A stretch of DNA of 64,000 nt from Cristatella mucedo (Eukaryota > Bryozoa > Phylactolaemata > Cristatellidae): assembly GCA_009760855.2 (NCBI GenBank), contig WPIO01000008.1, positions 124,001-188,000 on the forward strand. Reading direction: 5' to 3'. The position numbers were made by a program, and so were the translations under genes. The notes under the pieces were generated by a model. The model searched no databases. It saw only the letters and a program-made list of their open reading frames with translations, and was not told the DNA's origin. This document shows, one piece after another, positions 38,801 through 46,697 of this stretch. Every line of letters starts with the position of its first letter. Position 1 is the first letter of the stretch.

Positions 38801-41233
38801 TATTTATTTCAATCACTTCATCAAGCGCTGATTTCTACTAATGGATGCTGCTAGGATTCAGCCTGCAGAGTAAGAAAAGAAATCGTTTCCTATAAATGTT
38901 GTCGAGCTTCCGGTAATCCTTCATTCTATCGGAGATGTTGCTATCGGCGCGACTGACGAACGGCTATGGCGTCAAGAATTCGGCATACTGCTTGTGCTTT
39001 TGTCTCAAATCTCTCTGGCACGCTGCAGCCGGCGAGATGCTCCCGTTCTTTGAGCACGGGAACCGCAATCACCCGCCTCATTCTCTCGCGTTTCTCTGAC
39101 CCATTGCTGAGGGCGCGAGCGGACGATGGATGAGTTGCAGCTGCACATTCGTCTTCCGCTTTTTTCCGAGTAACACCTCCTTTTCCACTGGTGGGAACGC
39201 CTTTACTTTCGGCTTGTGCTGACTCTGGATATTTATTGGTAATTATTTAACTAGCGCACTAGGTGTAGAATTTAAGTCTATCGTTAATTTGCAGCACAGT
39301 GTACTAGCTATGGTAAAACTCTTCAATTACGTTCACCGTGCCGCTTTTTCCACAATGCCCCATTCAGCTATGCTAAGGTGAAGCAAGGAAATGCTTTAAG
39401 CGCGGGAGTTGTCACTTCGAGCGCAGAGCACCAAGTTCAAGCTTCTCATATGCAACGGCTGCTCTCTATTGAAGAACGAACCTTTCACATTGAAACTCGC
39501 ATGCGTTTTCTAGGAGTTCCGTGCTCACTATCGATTAAAGCTGCGTAAGCGATTTGGTAAAGTAAGTAAAGATTTAGTAAATTTTCTCGCTTCCCTTTTT
39601 GATATCAGCATAGCTCTACGCTTATTTTAGGACTGCATAGACATTACGAAAAACTTTCCTTAACCGACTTCGGGTACTGCCTAACTAATCTAGCTTATTA
39701 TAGTGTAGATATTTTATAGAATTGATTTTAGGTTTTTACCGCATACTTTAAATTCGCCAGGGTTTCTCAGCAGCCCAGTGTCTAATCAAACATAATGACT
39801 TGCATTTTAGGTACGTCCTTTAAACGAAACGCAATTCATAGCAGATTTGCTAGCAAGTACCACCGATTGATGGACACGGTGTTAGAATGCAAAAGCGGAC
39901 GACAAAACTCTTTATTGAGCTAATTTGGCGTTTCCGATGACTTTTTACGTATAGGGATGTGATAGCGATTTGTCAGCGTTCTCGCTTTTTGTAAACAATT
40001 TATGCCAGTGTGAATGTACAGTATTCGTTACGCTAATTTGATCATATCGGCCTGTGCCAGGCATTCTATGCTTTCGTGACATTCGTCATTCGCATGATAA
40101 TTACATATCACCGGCTAAATTAGTTGAGTTACATGTGCCACCAAATGGAACCATGGCGGACCGAGAACAGGCTGCCGCTCAGTCACATTCGGTGAACTAA
40201 CTGCTGGCCCCTCGGCAGGAAGTGCCAGGAAGCGGGCCCAGACGACTCGAATCCGTGAAGACGCCATGGTAAGTGTATATTTCAGTTTTTTTTCTTTTTC
40301 CGGTAGCTTTCTGATAGCCGCAAGCACCTCGCGTGCAAACCATTAATAGCAGAGCTGTGACCTTGATGAGCGGCGTAAGAAGAAATTGTGCAACAAAAAC
40401 AGCACTTCTCTTTAAGGTAGCGGCTAGAGCATTGGATGTATGGCATTGTGATACTGCCTCTCTAACAATACCCAACCGTTGGCATTGTACTGCTGAGGTA
40501 CAGCCACACAGGCTTTCATGTGCTTGCCAGAATGGTTATGCCATGTAGTACCGAGCGGCTCTAGAGATATTTTCGGAAACTACATGAGGCATCTATAGTC
40601 TTAAACGTTATTATTACCAGAAATTAGAGCACGTATTCCAGACAGTACGCATTCTCTCAAAAAAAATTAGTAACATTAACCTTATTAGTTATCATTTTAG
40701 ATTCTGATTTTTCCTGTTTAATTGTACATAAAACTCCGGTATAAGTCGTTTCAACAATTGGTCCGGGCTCCAAAAGGGCATGTGCATCTCACCTATTTGC
40801 GGTAGCTTGGCCAAGATCATCTGCATCCATTAGGTTACTCAAGATATCTTCCATGATAAGGGACATCTGAAGAACGGAGGAAAGTGCTAAAATAATTTCC
40901 AGACTAGCATCGTTCGTACGTGCAGAGCCGCATACTGTTGTAAGCTACTAACAAATGCAGCAACAGTTCGATGTTTTTCAAGAAATTGATTACCGAGACA
41001 TATCCAAGACCTGACTTTTTTCCATATGAGAGCAAAAAACAGGTAAACTGGAAGCATTTTACCTGCTCCAAGTTCCTGCGCGTAAATCCAGTTAACTGAA
41101 GCATTTCCATTTTAGTGAAAATTGTCGCGATTTCGCCCTCTTCCTCTTTTCCACCTCGTTTTAACTTAGGGCTGCTGAGGGCTCTCACAATATTCAGGAC
41201 ATAAACAAAATCAGCTGCCTTTGACTCATTACC
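28036..41233 (-). CDS. Adhesion GPCR 2, 3' half: GAIN-GPS-7TM-tail, 12 exons
   Basis: This encodes the membrane half of a second adhesion GPCR. The exon join, 5' to 3', is 41233-41063, 40866-40793, 35199-35088, 33646-33541, 33417-33251, 33137-32991, 32674-32568, 32479-32282, 29242-29178, 29000-28904, 28802-28609, 28322-28036. It reads 574 residues without a frame break and ends in TAG. Phases match the paralogue at 1-16 kb exon by exon, including the 198-base and 65-base exons. The GPS is intact (CNHLTHFAVLL). The tail ends LVTESY. No FN3 or HormR exon was found just upstream. The first exon starts in phase 0, in register with the end of the exon at 46560-46697, so it may continue the upstream half. 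Confidence 0.9.
28609..28802 (-). CDS. Adhesion GPCR 2 exon: ECL2 CWVS, TM5, ICL3, start of TM6
   Basis: The exon starts after TTTGCAG, reads CWVSQQVLYYGVIAPVGCVL and the rest of TM5, a basic ICL3 (RKRLRSNVSDQKTAVLHLKA) and GLSIFVLLG. The donor is GTAAGC in phase 1. Confidence 0.92.
28904..29000 (-). CDS. Adhesion GPCR 2 exon: TM4 and ECL2
   Basis: The exon encodes VPAVIVAIIYGVNQESYLRY and then ETNTGSERWLS, with borders CGTCTAG and GTAAAT. It enters in phase 1 and leaves in phase 2, like 3034-3118. Confidence 0.9.
29083..29168. repeat. AT-only low-complexity tract
   Basis: This is a TATAT/AATATTATA run in the short intron just 3' of the 65-bp exon. It ends about 10 bases from the splice donor. 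Confidence 0.65.
29178..29242 (-). CDS. Adhesion GPCR 2 exon: ICL2 to TM4, 65 bp
   Basis: The exon reads LVKVLGSYVSSFMLKVSLAA plus WG. It lies between TTGCAG and GTATGT and aligns residue for residue in length with LVKVLNTYVPNFVWKASVPS of the paralogue. Confidence 0.9.
30101..30151. repeat. Perfect 13-bp inverted repeat with 25-bp loop
   Basis: GCCGCCTATTTCT (30101-30113) and AGAAATAGGCGGC (30139-30151) are exact reverse complements. The GC-rich arms stand out from the AT-rich intron. Confidence 0.85.
30600..30655. repeat. Imperfect CTG/CAG trinucleotide tract
   Basis: Repeats of GCTGCTGCT with GTGCTT variants are followed by GGCTGCAGCAGCC, which is itself palindromic. The tract is intronic. 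Confidence 0.7.
32150..32260 (-). mobile_element. LINE B 3' tail fragment
   Basis: The plus strand reads ACGCCCTCAGTGAATTTAAT, then TCTAAACACTTTACACATGC, the reverse complement of the LINE B end. It lies immediately 3' of the TM2-TM3 exon. It is diverged and short. Confidence 0.5.
32282..32479 (-). CDS. Adhesion GPCR 2 exon: ICL1, TM2, TM3
   Basis: The exon reads RMRQNDSQKTLF, then TM2 (SLSLSLMALNLFFLAGI) and TM3 (CTAIAVLIHYFLLTTFAWTL, VEAVLQYLR). It enters in phase 2 after GATTTAG and leaves at GTAAGT in phase 2. It is 198 bases long, as in locus 1. Confidence 0.93.
32568..32674 (-). CDS. Adhesion GPCR 2 exon: stalk and TM1
   Basis: After ATTTCAG the exon reads NPNYVESTELTLITMVGLGL and STCGLGFVVVTFILFR. 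It is spliced in phase 0 to the GPS exon and leaves at GTGAGTG in phase 2. Confidence 0.92.
32783..32850. repeat. (CT)n microsatellite
   Basis: About 30 CT units with one TTGCTC break lie in the 316-base intron between the GPS and TM1 exons. On the transcribed strand it is a GA purine tract. Confidence 0.9.
32991..33137 (-). CDS. Adhesion GPCR 2 exon: GPS motif, intact
   Basis: The 49 codons include VCAYWSY, GGWHTDGC, and IECSCNHLTHFAVLL. All four GPS cysteines, both tryptophans and the His-Leu/Thr cleavage site are present, and the tethered agonist THFAVLL equals that of locus 1. Acceptor GATTTTAG and donor GTAAGC, phase 0 on both sides. Confidence 0.94.
33251..33417 (-). CDS. Adhesion GPCR 2 exon: GAIN subdomain B
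   Basis: The exon reads GSKAFIVYGNGKLFKDARQN and on to ENMVAITFPLAE, the beta-rich GAIN part. It enters in phase 1 after TTTCCAG and leaves at GTAAGA in phase 0, like 8730-8893. Confidence 0.9.
33541..33646 (-). CDS. Adhesion GPCR 2 exon: GAIN domain, fourth exon
   Basis: The exon encodes VSAEETTTGMSTDKFLNLSL and on to LNKKLA. Acceptor TTTTTAG, donor GTGAGC in phase 1. Confidence 0.87.
33647..35087 (-). other. Intron between third and fourth GAIN exons of adhesion GPCR 2
   Basis: Apart from the minisatellite, I see no exon or recognisable element in this 1.4 kb intron. Confidence 0.55.
34133..34198. repeat. 12-bp minisatellite, about five units
   Basis: The unit AACCTTTGATTT is repeated head to tail, with T-to-C changes (GATTCAACC) in the last copies. 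It lies in a receptor intron. Confidence 0.85.
35088..35199 (-). CDS. Adhesion GPCR 2 exon: GAIN subdomain A helices, third exon
   Basis: The exon reads VTREMEAVLLAMAESMKLPD and ends GTLAYK. The phase 2 start completes a serine codon with the AG that ends exon 40793-40866. The donor is GTGAGT in phase 0. Confidence 0.88.
35930..37000 (-). mobile_element. LINE B, 5'-truncated copy with AAT tail
   Basis: On the minus strand it encodes SKLVHAFVTSRLDFCNSLLT, GLPACAIRRLQLVQNSAARL and VDLHWLPVK, then the LINE B 3' untranslated part and an (ATT)n tail at its 3' end (35930). The frame is broken. It inserted in the 5.6 kb intron between GAIN exons and is the same family as 61080-62640. Confidence 0.88.
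37001..38390. other. Intron sequence without recognised features
   Basis: AT-rich, with no exon or known element seen. Confidence 0.45.
38941..39224 (-). CDS. Possible nested terminal exon, 93 codons, unknown
   Basis: On the minus strand a 93-codon frame opens in phase 1 after acceptor ATATCCAG and ends in TAG. It reads SAQAESKGVPTSGKGGVTRK at the start and LDAIAVRQSRR at the end. It is more GC-rich than the intron around it, and no donor is needed if it is a last exon. I recognise no family, and a second frame is also open over part of it, so this may be chance. If real, it belongs to a gene nested in the receptor intron or to an alternative transcript. Confidence 0.22.
39225..40792. other. 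Intron portion with a GC-rich patch at about 40130-40270
   Basis: At 40135-40270 the plus strand has ATGGCGGACC in good start context and ends in a perfect donor at 40270 (ATG then GTAAGTG). The minus strand there also has ACCATGGCG. Neither strand gives a clear protein. It may be a first exon or promoter of a nested transcript. Confidence 0.3.
40793..40866 (-). CDS. Adhesion GPCR 2 exon: GAIN subdomain A, second exon
   Basis: The exon reads MSLIMEDILSNLMDADDLGQ then ATAN and two bases of the next codon. Acceptor TTCTTCAG, donor GTGAGA in phase 2. It is shorter (74 bases) than the corresponding 95-base exons at 12994 and 50492. Confidence 0.85.
41063..41233 (-). CDS. Adhesion GPCR 2 exon: GAIN subdomain A, first exon
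   Basis: The 57 codons read GNESKAADFVYVLNIVRALS, a charged KLKRGGKEEEGE stretch, and TGFTRRNLEQ. Phase 0 at both ends, with acceptor TTTGCAG and donor GTAAAA. Whatever precedes it must end in phase 0. The next upstream exon I can support is the degenerate GPS at 46560-46697, which does. Confidence 0.85.
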
Positions 41234-41519
41234 CTGCAAATAGAAAGTCAATATTGTCTACCTTCAAATATCTTCTATGAAAAAAATTGTTACGTTTATT
41301 TTTTCTAGAAATTAAGTATGCTCACCAGCTCCATTTTCCAGCAGCCGCTGCCTGCAATTAAAATTTGGAAACAAGCATTGCTATTCCTCATCGTTAATGG
41401 CATCTTAAAATAAATTTTAGTACAATGTGGCCTTTGAGTAACAACAGTTAACACGATATCCACAATCATTTAGCCATCTAAGCACGTTTAAGCAAGTAAA
41501 TAGCATCTGCAAATAATTC

Positions 41520-41770
41520 TATAATATTCGCCATAGAATGCTTACATATCCCTAAAGGAAAACTTAAGTACCTACTGAGGCGCTTTGCAACCCACTGAAT
41601 CGGGTCAGTAACCAGGGTTTACTGACATGCACGATATCATTCTTAGGCTGGCATGCACATGCAAATAATTTTTCATGCTCATGCCGGCATGCTAAAAAAC
41701 CGACGGACATGCCCAGGGCCTATGGATTAGTGGTATTAGTAATACTGAATGTCATTGAGCAGCATTGAAT
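41520..41770 (-). mobile_element. LINE B 3' fragment, diverged
   Basis: The plus strand carries CCTACTGAGGCGCTTTGCAA and then words like GGCATGCACATGCAAAT that resemble the LINE B end beyond the coding part (compare 36050-36110). It is poorly preserved. Confidence 0.4.
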
Positions 41771-42414
41771 CAATACTCTCATAGCATCATGTTTAGGGTT
41801 TAGATTGAAGTAAAACAAGTCGCACGTTAGCGTCTCGTGAATGCTGACGCATACTCCTACAGTCACAGATGTTCAGGTTTCTTTTATCGTTTAGATCCGT
41901 CAAAATCTCGATGCTTTTTTAGGGTATTGCCAGCTGGTTTCTGTTTAAGATCTTTGAATAGGTATGGACACTTCTAAGAAATAATCAGGCAGCTGCATGC
42001 ACAATCTTTATAAATGACCTTCCAGAGTTTAAAAAATTAATATCAGAAAGGGGCATTTACTTTTATCAACTTTCCCAACAAGTTCTCTACCCCTTAGAGC
42101 AGTGACCCTCTTTACATAATCTTCCTCTGATCGACGAAGCATTATAGGAGTTAATTGAATGTTATTAATCATCAATACCAGCGTGGAAAAAAATTCCAAC
42201 GTGTGAACGTTTGATCAATTTCATTTACTCTTTTATTAATAAGCCTGCAACCCCCTCCTTTCCTTATAAAATCTTTTGAGATAGATTGCGACTGTGATCT
42301 AGCTATACCTCACTTTTAATTTTCGTAATCATACGCTACAATGAATCTAGATAAACTTCGTGCGACTGAAATATATTCTGGCATGTAACACTCTGGGAAT
42401 TTTTAAGCTGGTAA

Positions 42415-42595
42415 TTAGTAAGTTTGCGAGCCGTGAGGCGGTAAGGCGGTTGCTTTTCACGACCACGGTACCCAGGTCGTGCATTCAAATCCCGCGGTGG
42501 ACGATCCATTATCTCTGCCACAAGCGGTGGTGATAACCATTAAGACTAATCTGTTTCTATACAACAGAGGCTGTTTAATCAGCTAGTATTTAAGT
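42415..42595 (+). mobile_element. SINE 2, tRNA-derived
   Basis: The head GAGCCGTGAGGCGGTAAGGC and the B-box-like GGTCGTGCATTCAAATCCC are followed by a body sharing GGTGATAACCATTAAG and CTGTTTAATCAGCTAG with 14838-15010. Confidence 0.75.
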
Positions 42596-42839
42596 GAGTC
42601 ATGAATTTTTACATCTCAATCCCACAATTTTTACAAACTTTATTCAGTTGGTCCTTATTCAAAGTACTGGTGAGGTGAAATTCTACTTGGACTAGTAACA
42701 AAAATTGCTTTAAAAAAAAGAATTCCTTACTTAACTGTCTGACACTAGTCAGTAGTTCCATTATTTGACCTCATGTTAAAGTTAAACCTTAAGTTAATTG
42801 AATCAAACCCTTAAAATACCTTAATGAGAAACGGTCAAC

Positions 42840-42960
42840 AATAATAATAATAATGACAGCATTAAATTTGATATAGCGTCCTCAAAGAATTCAGTCTCTT
42901 CCTATAGGCTTCACATTTGCTGCAAAGGAAGTATTATCGAATGGTTAGTGGAAGCTTGGG
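42840..42960 (-). mobile_element. LINE B 3' tail fragment
   Basis: An AATAATAAT run followed by GTCCTCAAAGAATTCAGTCT and TTCACATTTGCTGCAAAGGA is the reverse complement of the LINE B end. Only the tail is present. Confidence 0.6.
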
Positions 42961-43184
42961 CAATGGCGAAAAGCATAGCATTTCTCCTATTTCATTTATT
43001 CGCAAGTTCAATTCTCCCTGCATTACTCTCTTTTGCTTTACTTCTGTTTCCTAACTTATGCTGCCATGTCTTAGACTCTGATTTTGAGCATTAAACTAAA
43101 TTGACCCGATTAGAAAACAAACTAAGAGTTCCTGCTCATGCTGAGACGAGGCTGTAAGATATTCGTAGTATTCAGAGTGTATTA

Positions 43185-43290
43185 TAAATCCAATCAATTG
43201 CATTTCCCTTTGCAGCAAATGTACAGCGCCTAGAAGAGATTGAGTTCTCTGATGGCGATTTATCAAGTGCATTATTATGTTAATATTATT
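43185..43290 (+). mobile_element. LINE B 3' tail fragment
   Basis: CATTTCCCTTTGCAGCAAAT, then AGCGCCTAGAAGAGATTGAG and TTATCAAGTGCATTATTATG match the LINE B end on the plus strand. Confidence 0.65.
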
Positions 43291-44224
43291 ATGAATCTAT
43301 TCCTACTTGCTAATTGCGTGGCTTCGATAAATTGAAGATTATAATATAATGAGAATAATAATTACATTTATATAACAGCCTTAGTACACTAAATCCCTTT
43401 CTCTGCCCTTTAGAGAAACTTTAAAGGAATCAAGATTGCTGTTCCATTAATTCACTACTGCGATACTGTCAGGAAATCGACTTCAAACAGCATAATCTTT
43501 GAAACTAGATGTCCACTTTCACAAGGCACGTGCTTTAATCGAACAAGCAAAAACGGTATAGTAACTGTAGAAGTCTCTCAAAAATTGGGTTTTTGAGTGT
43601 TTTCCGTTAGGTTTTTTAATTAAAAGCTACTGATAATGCAATTTTTCTGATTCTTAAAAAACGCTCATTGACTAATGAATCTTAGTGTCCTACCTTTAAT
43701 TGGTAATGCGTCGTTGGCTTCATTGAACTGAAATAAAATGGAAACCTCTATCAAAAACGGGATGCTATCGATGCGGTTATGGCACTGCAGTTTGGCGGCT
43801 CAAAAAATTATCTCATACCAAACAAATACCTCCAGTCTGATAAATAAAATTAAGATTTGATTCTATTATTCAAGAGCCTCCTTTTTAGTGTTTAAGAACC
43901 ACCTTGCCTATCTTAGTCCGGATGCAGTGGGAGAGATAACGTTGTGCTCCCTGACTCAAACCGAGACTCGAATCGTGACTTAAAAGAGCATCGTAGCCGG
44001 GCAATGACCCGATCAAGGTCATGTCATCACGGCCTTCCTTGAGTGTCTTTGCTTTTCTATGAAAAGCATTGCATGCGAGAGCAGATTTAAAATGGCAAAC
44101 AAGCTACTAACAAGGACCACAAATGGATTCCTAATGATAGGCTGCCAAGCAAGAACTAAATCCATGTGACTTGACTAGCTGCACGTGTTATCAATTGCCA
44201 CAAAGAAATGTATTGTAATTTATT
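43291..44224. other. Interval between the two halves of locus 2, nothing recognised
   Basis: I searched here in particular for 7TM, FN3 and HormR exons on the minus strand and saw none. Confidence 0.45.
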
Positions 44225-44775
44225 TAAGCCCTTAACTCCAAAAAGCTATGCACACTATGTGGGTGTTAAGCATGAGGGTTTATATAGCACATTAACAGCC
44301 TAAGCAGCTTCTGGTACGCATTATGCAGCCAACAGACTTCATCTCACAGAACTATGAGAAAATGAGAAGCATAGCTGAGTCATAAGAGCAGTTCAGGTTG
44401 TGAGTAACATGGAAGTAGCAGCTCAGGACTCCTGAAAAGGATGGGCCAAATAGGAAGCAGGAGATTAGTTGTCGTTGCGTAAGAAGTGCGAAAGTGAATT
44501 CCACAGTCTAGGACCTACAGAGAAAAAGCTTCTGTCACCCACGGTCTTTAAGCGAAGGAACTTGATATCTAACGTATTGTCCGTATAGGACCTGTGGGCA
44601 TAAGGAAGCTGAAACGAGTGCAGTAGTTCAGGTAGATGTGAATGAGCCAAGCCGTGGAAGGCCTCTTGGGTCAGCATAAAAACTTTGCTCTGTATCCGTT
44701 GATCAATTGGCAGCGACTGAAGCTCTTTCAGCAAGGGAAACAAATTTTTAAAGCAGCCTTGCAGCAATATTAATA
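44225..44775 (-). mobile_element. LINE A 3' fragment
   Basis: The minus-strand frame reads LLKELQSLPIDQRIQSKVFM, then LRLKTVGDRSFFSVGPRLWN, close to LINE A at 22226-23560. The 100-codon frame (44465-44767) is a remnant. The 3' end words CCACAGTC and GTGGGTGTTA are also present. Confidence 0.85.
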
Positions 44776-46559
44776 GCTAGCTTCAGTGGCTTCTTTCGGA
44801 AATTCAGATTAGTTCAAGAAAATCAAGAACAATCTTCAAGAAAATCAGATTAGTTTTTGTCAGCCTAAATGTTAGAAAACATGCGTAAGCTGCTTAATTG
44901 TAAGCTAAGCAGCCGTATTTCCGATAATTGCTAAGGAACAAAATTTAAATTTTGACGACTATTTGAAGCTTTCTTTAAAGGCTCCAAATTTAAAATGGAG
45001 CCCTTTAAAAGAATTTATCTGCAAAGTTGTTTCCCTAGCACTGGGAATCTGTCCTAATCTGCTCCAATTTAATTTCACTGGTTTTAATGTGTTTATGTTT
45101 CCACGTATTTGCAGTAATCCATTTCGGAGAAGCTTTCGCATCAGAATTTACACAATATCTGTAATACAAGGGATGAACAGAGTTACTGTAGCTAGCCTCT
45201 CAAGTAGCCCGAATGTGAACAGAAAAACCATCGGGTAGTATTTGGCAGATGCAGTTGAAGCATTTGCTACACCGAGGAGAACAAAAATGTTGCACCTTCA
45301 TTTTTCATTGTTGGCAATTGTCTATGATTAAAAATATTAAGCGCTGCATGTCTGTTGTATTTGCCCTAAAACAGAAACCAGCTTATGTAGCATGTCCAGT
45401 ACAAGCTCCACTTTGAAAGCAAAGCCTATTCCAGAGGTTGTTTCTGGAAAAAATGTAAGGCCACGAAAATCACTCTACTATAATTATAAAATTATGTTTA
45501 AAAACCACTAATAATCGTGTCCCCATACATTAAGTCACAATTGGGCACTGAGTCATAGACGAAACGTCCTCAGCTGCTCGGTGCTAAATCGTGTTCCGAA
45601 AGATGGCGCTTCCGTTAGTATAAACTCCTTGCATCTCTAGTTTCGCTAGTAGGCCTCGTTAAGAGTGTAAACACTCTCATTATTTCTCAAATTAATAACG
45701 TAATTTACTTACCACGATTTATTCTATAGTATTTTTGAGGGCTTTAAACCAGGAACAATCACCGTCTGCTCGCCCCACCCCCTACTACAGTGGCCTTCAG
45801 GTACAGTAGTAGTGCAGGAGCTAGGGAATGATCGGGGTGGAGAGGAAATTGCTCCCTAGGGGGCTAGCAACCTGTGACGCCTCCTATATCAATGCCTGAC
45901 CTCACTTGAGGCAAAAATGAGGTCATACTTGCAGTCCCTTGGTAATCGCCGAGTAAGCCTCGAGTAAACACAACGAGAATACGCTGTATTTTTTTTATGA
46001 ATTGCAGGCCTGTCGAACCTTGAAGCGATTCATTGCTACTGGGCGCCTGCACTGGAAGCTCATCTGCAACCACTCTAGGCCCCTTCTTTTACTGAGGAAA
46101 AGCAGACAGCGAGTAAAGCAGCTTCATTGATATGGAGATCATTCGTGGCTTCTACTCTACTTGCACCTACCGAAAGAGTATCACCTGCTGCAGGACTCGC
46201 CTACAAGACGTGGGTCAAGGAGAAGTCTGGATATAGTGACCTCACTTGAGGATGGCACTGAGCTTGAACGGAAAATAACTTTTCGACTTCTTGCTAACTC
46301 GCGATCTCTGAGGAAAATTAAAGGAGCCGTGAAGAGCTTTGTACCGCATTGCCGATTATTGATCGATCGCATTAATTCTGAAGCGTCCACGTCACTCAGT
46401 GCATCCGTGCAGACGTCACGTGGCTCGCACGGCCTTTGCAATCTTACAGCACCGAGGAATTGCTCGGGCCGCTAATGCCAGTAAAAGCATGTCATGGAAA
46501 CAATCAGACTTGACTCGCTACAATGGACCTTGAGCGTGTAGTGTGCTGACCTTATTTAC
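44776..46559. other. Interval 3' of the degenerate GPS exon, no 7TM exon seen
   Basis: A TM1 exon would be expected here if the 5' half of locus 2 were a complete separate receptor. I found no hydrophobic exon with matching phase. A 104-codon plus-strand frame (46161-46475) and an overlapping minus-strand frame show no family. Confidence 0.45.
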
Positions 46560-46697
46560 CTCAACAGCTGCGTAGCGGTCACTCGTTGCATTGCATTTGC
46601 AGATGATGAAATCTGACGTACAACTCTGTGAGCAATTCTTTGTCAGCCAAGTCCGATTCAGTAGATCCCAGCTAGCGCACAGTAGCAACGGTGCACC
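46560..46697 (-). CDS. Locus 2 exon: degenerate GPS
   Basis: After acceptor AAATAG the 46 codons read LLLCASWDLLNRTW, NCSQSCTSDF, then ICKCNATSDRYAAVE. The CxxW start, second tryptophan and CxC of a GPS are kept, but His-Leu/Thr is replaced by Ala-Thr-Ser and the hydrophobic agonist by DRYAAVE. Autoproteolysis is not expected. Donor GTAAAT, phase 0 on both sides as in the intact GPS exons. Confidence 0.8.

Noticed and set aside
41326-41351. A 26-bp micro-exon upstream of the first GAIN exon of receptor 2 (SGCWKMEL)
   Set aside because: Borders look good, but 26 bases cannot sit between two phase-0 exons without breaking the frame, unless another unseen exon also exists. A candidate partner near 42060-42150 was too weak to support.
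46161-46475. A 104-codon plus-strand frame rich in Ser, Arg and Leu
   Set aside because: An overlapping minus-strand frame is also open, no family is recognised, and it lies in the gap between the halves of locus 2.
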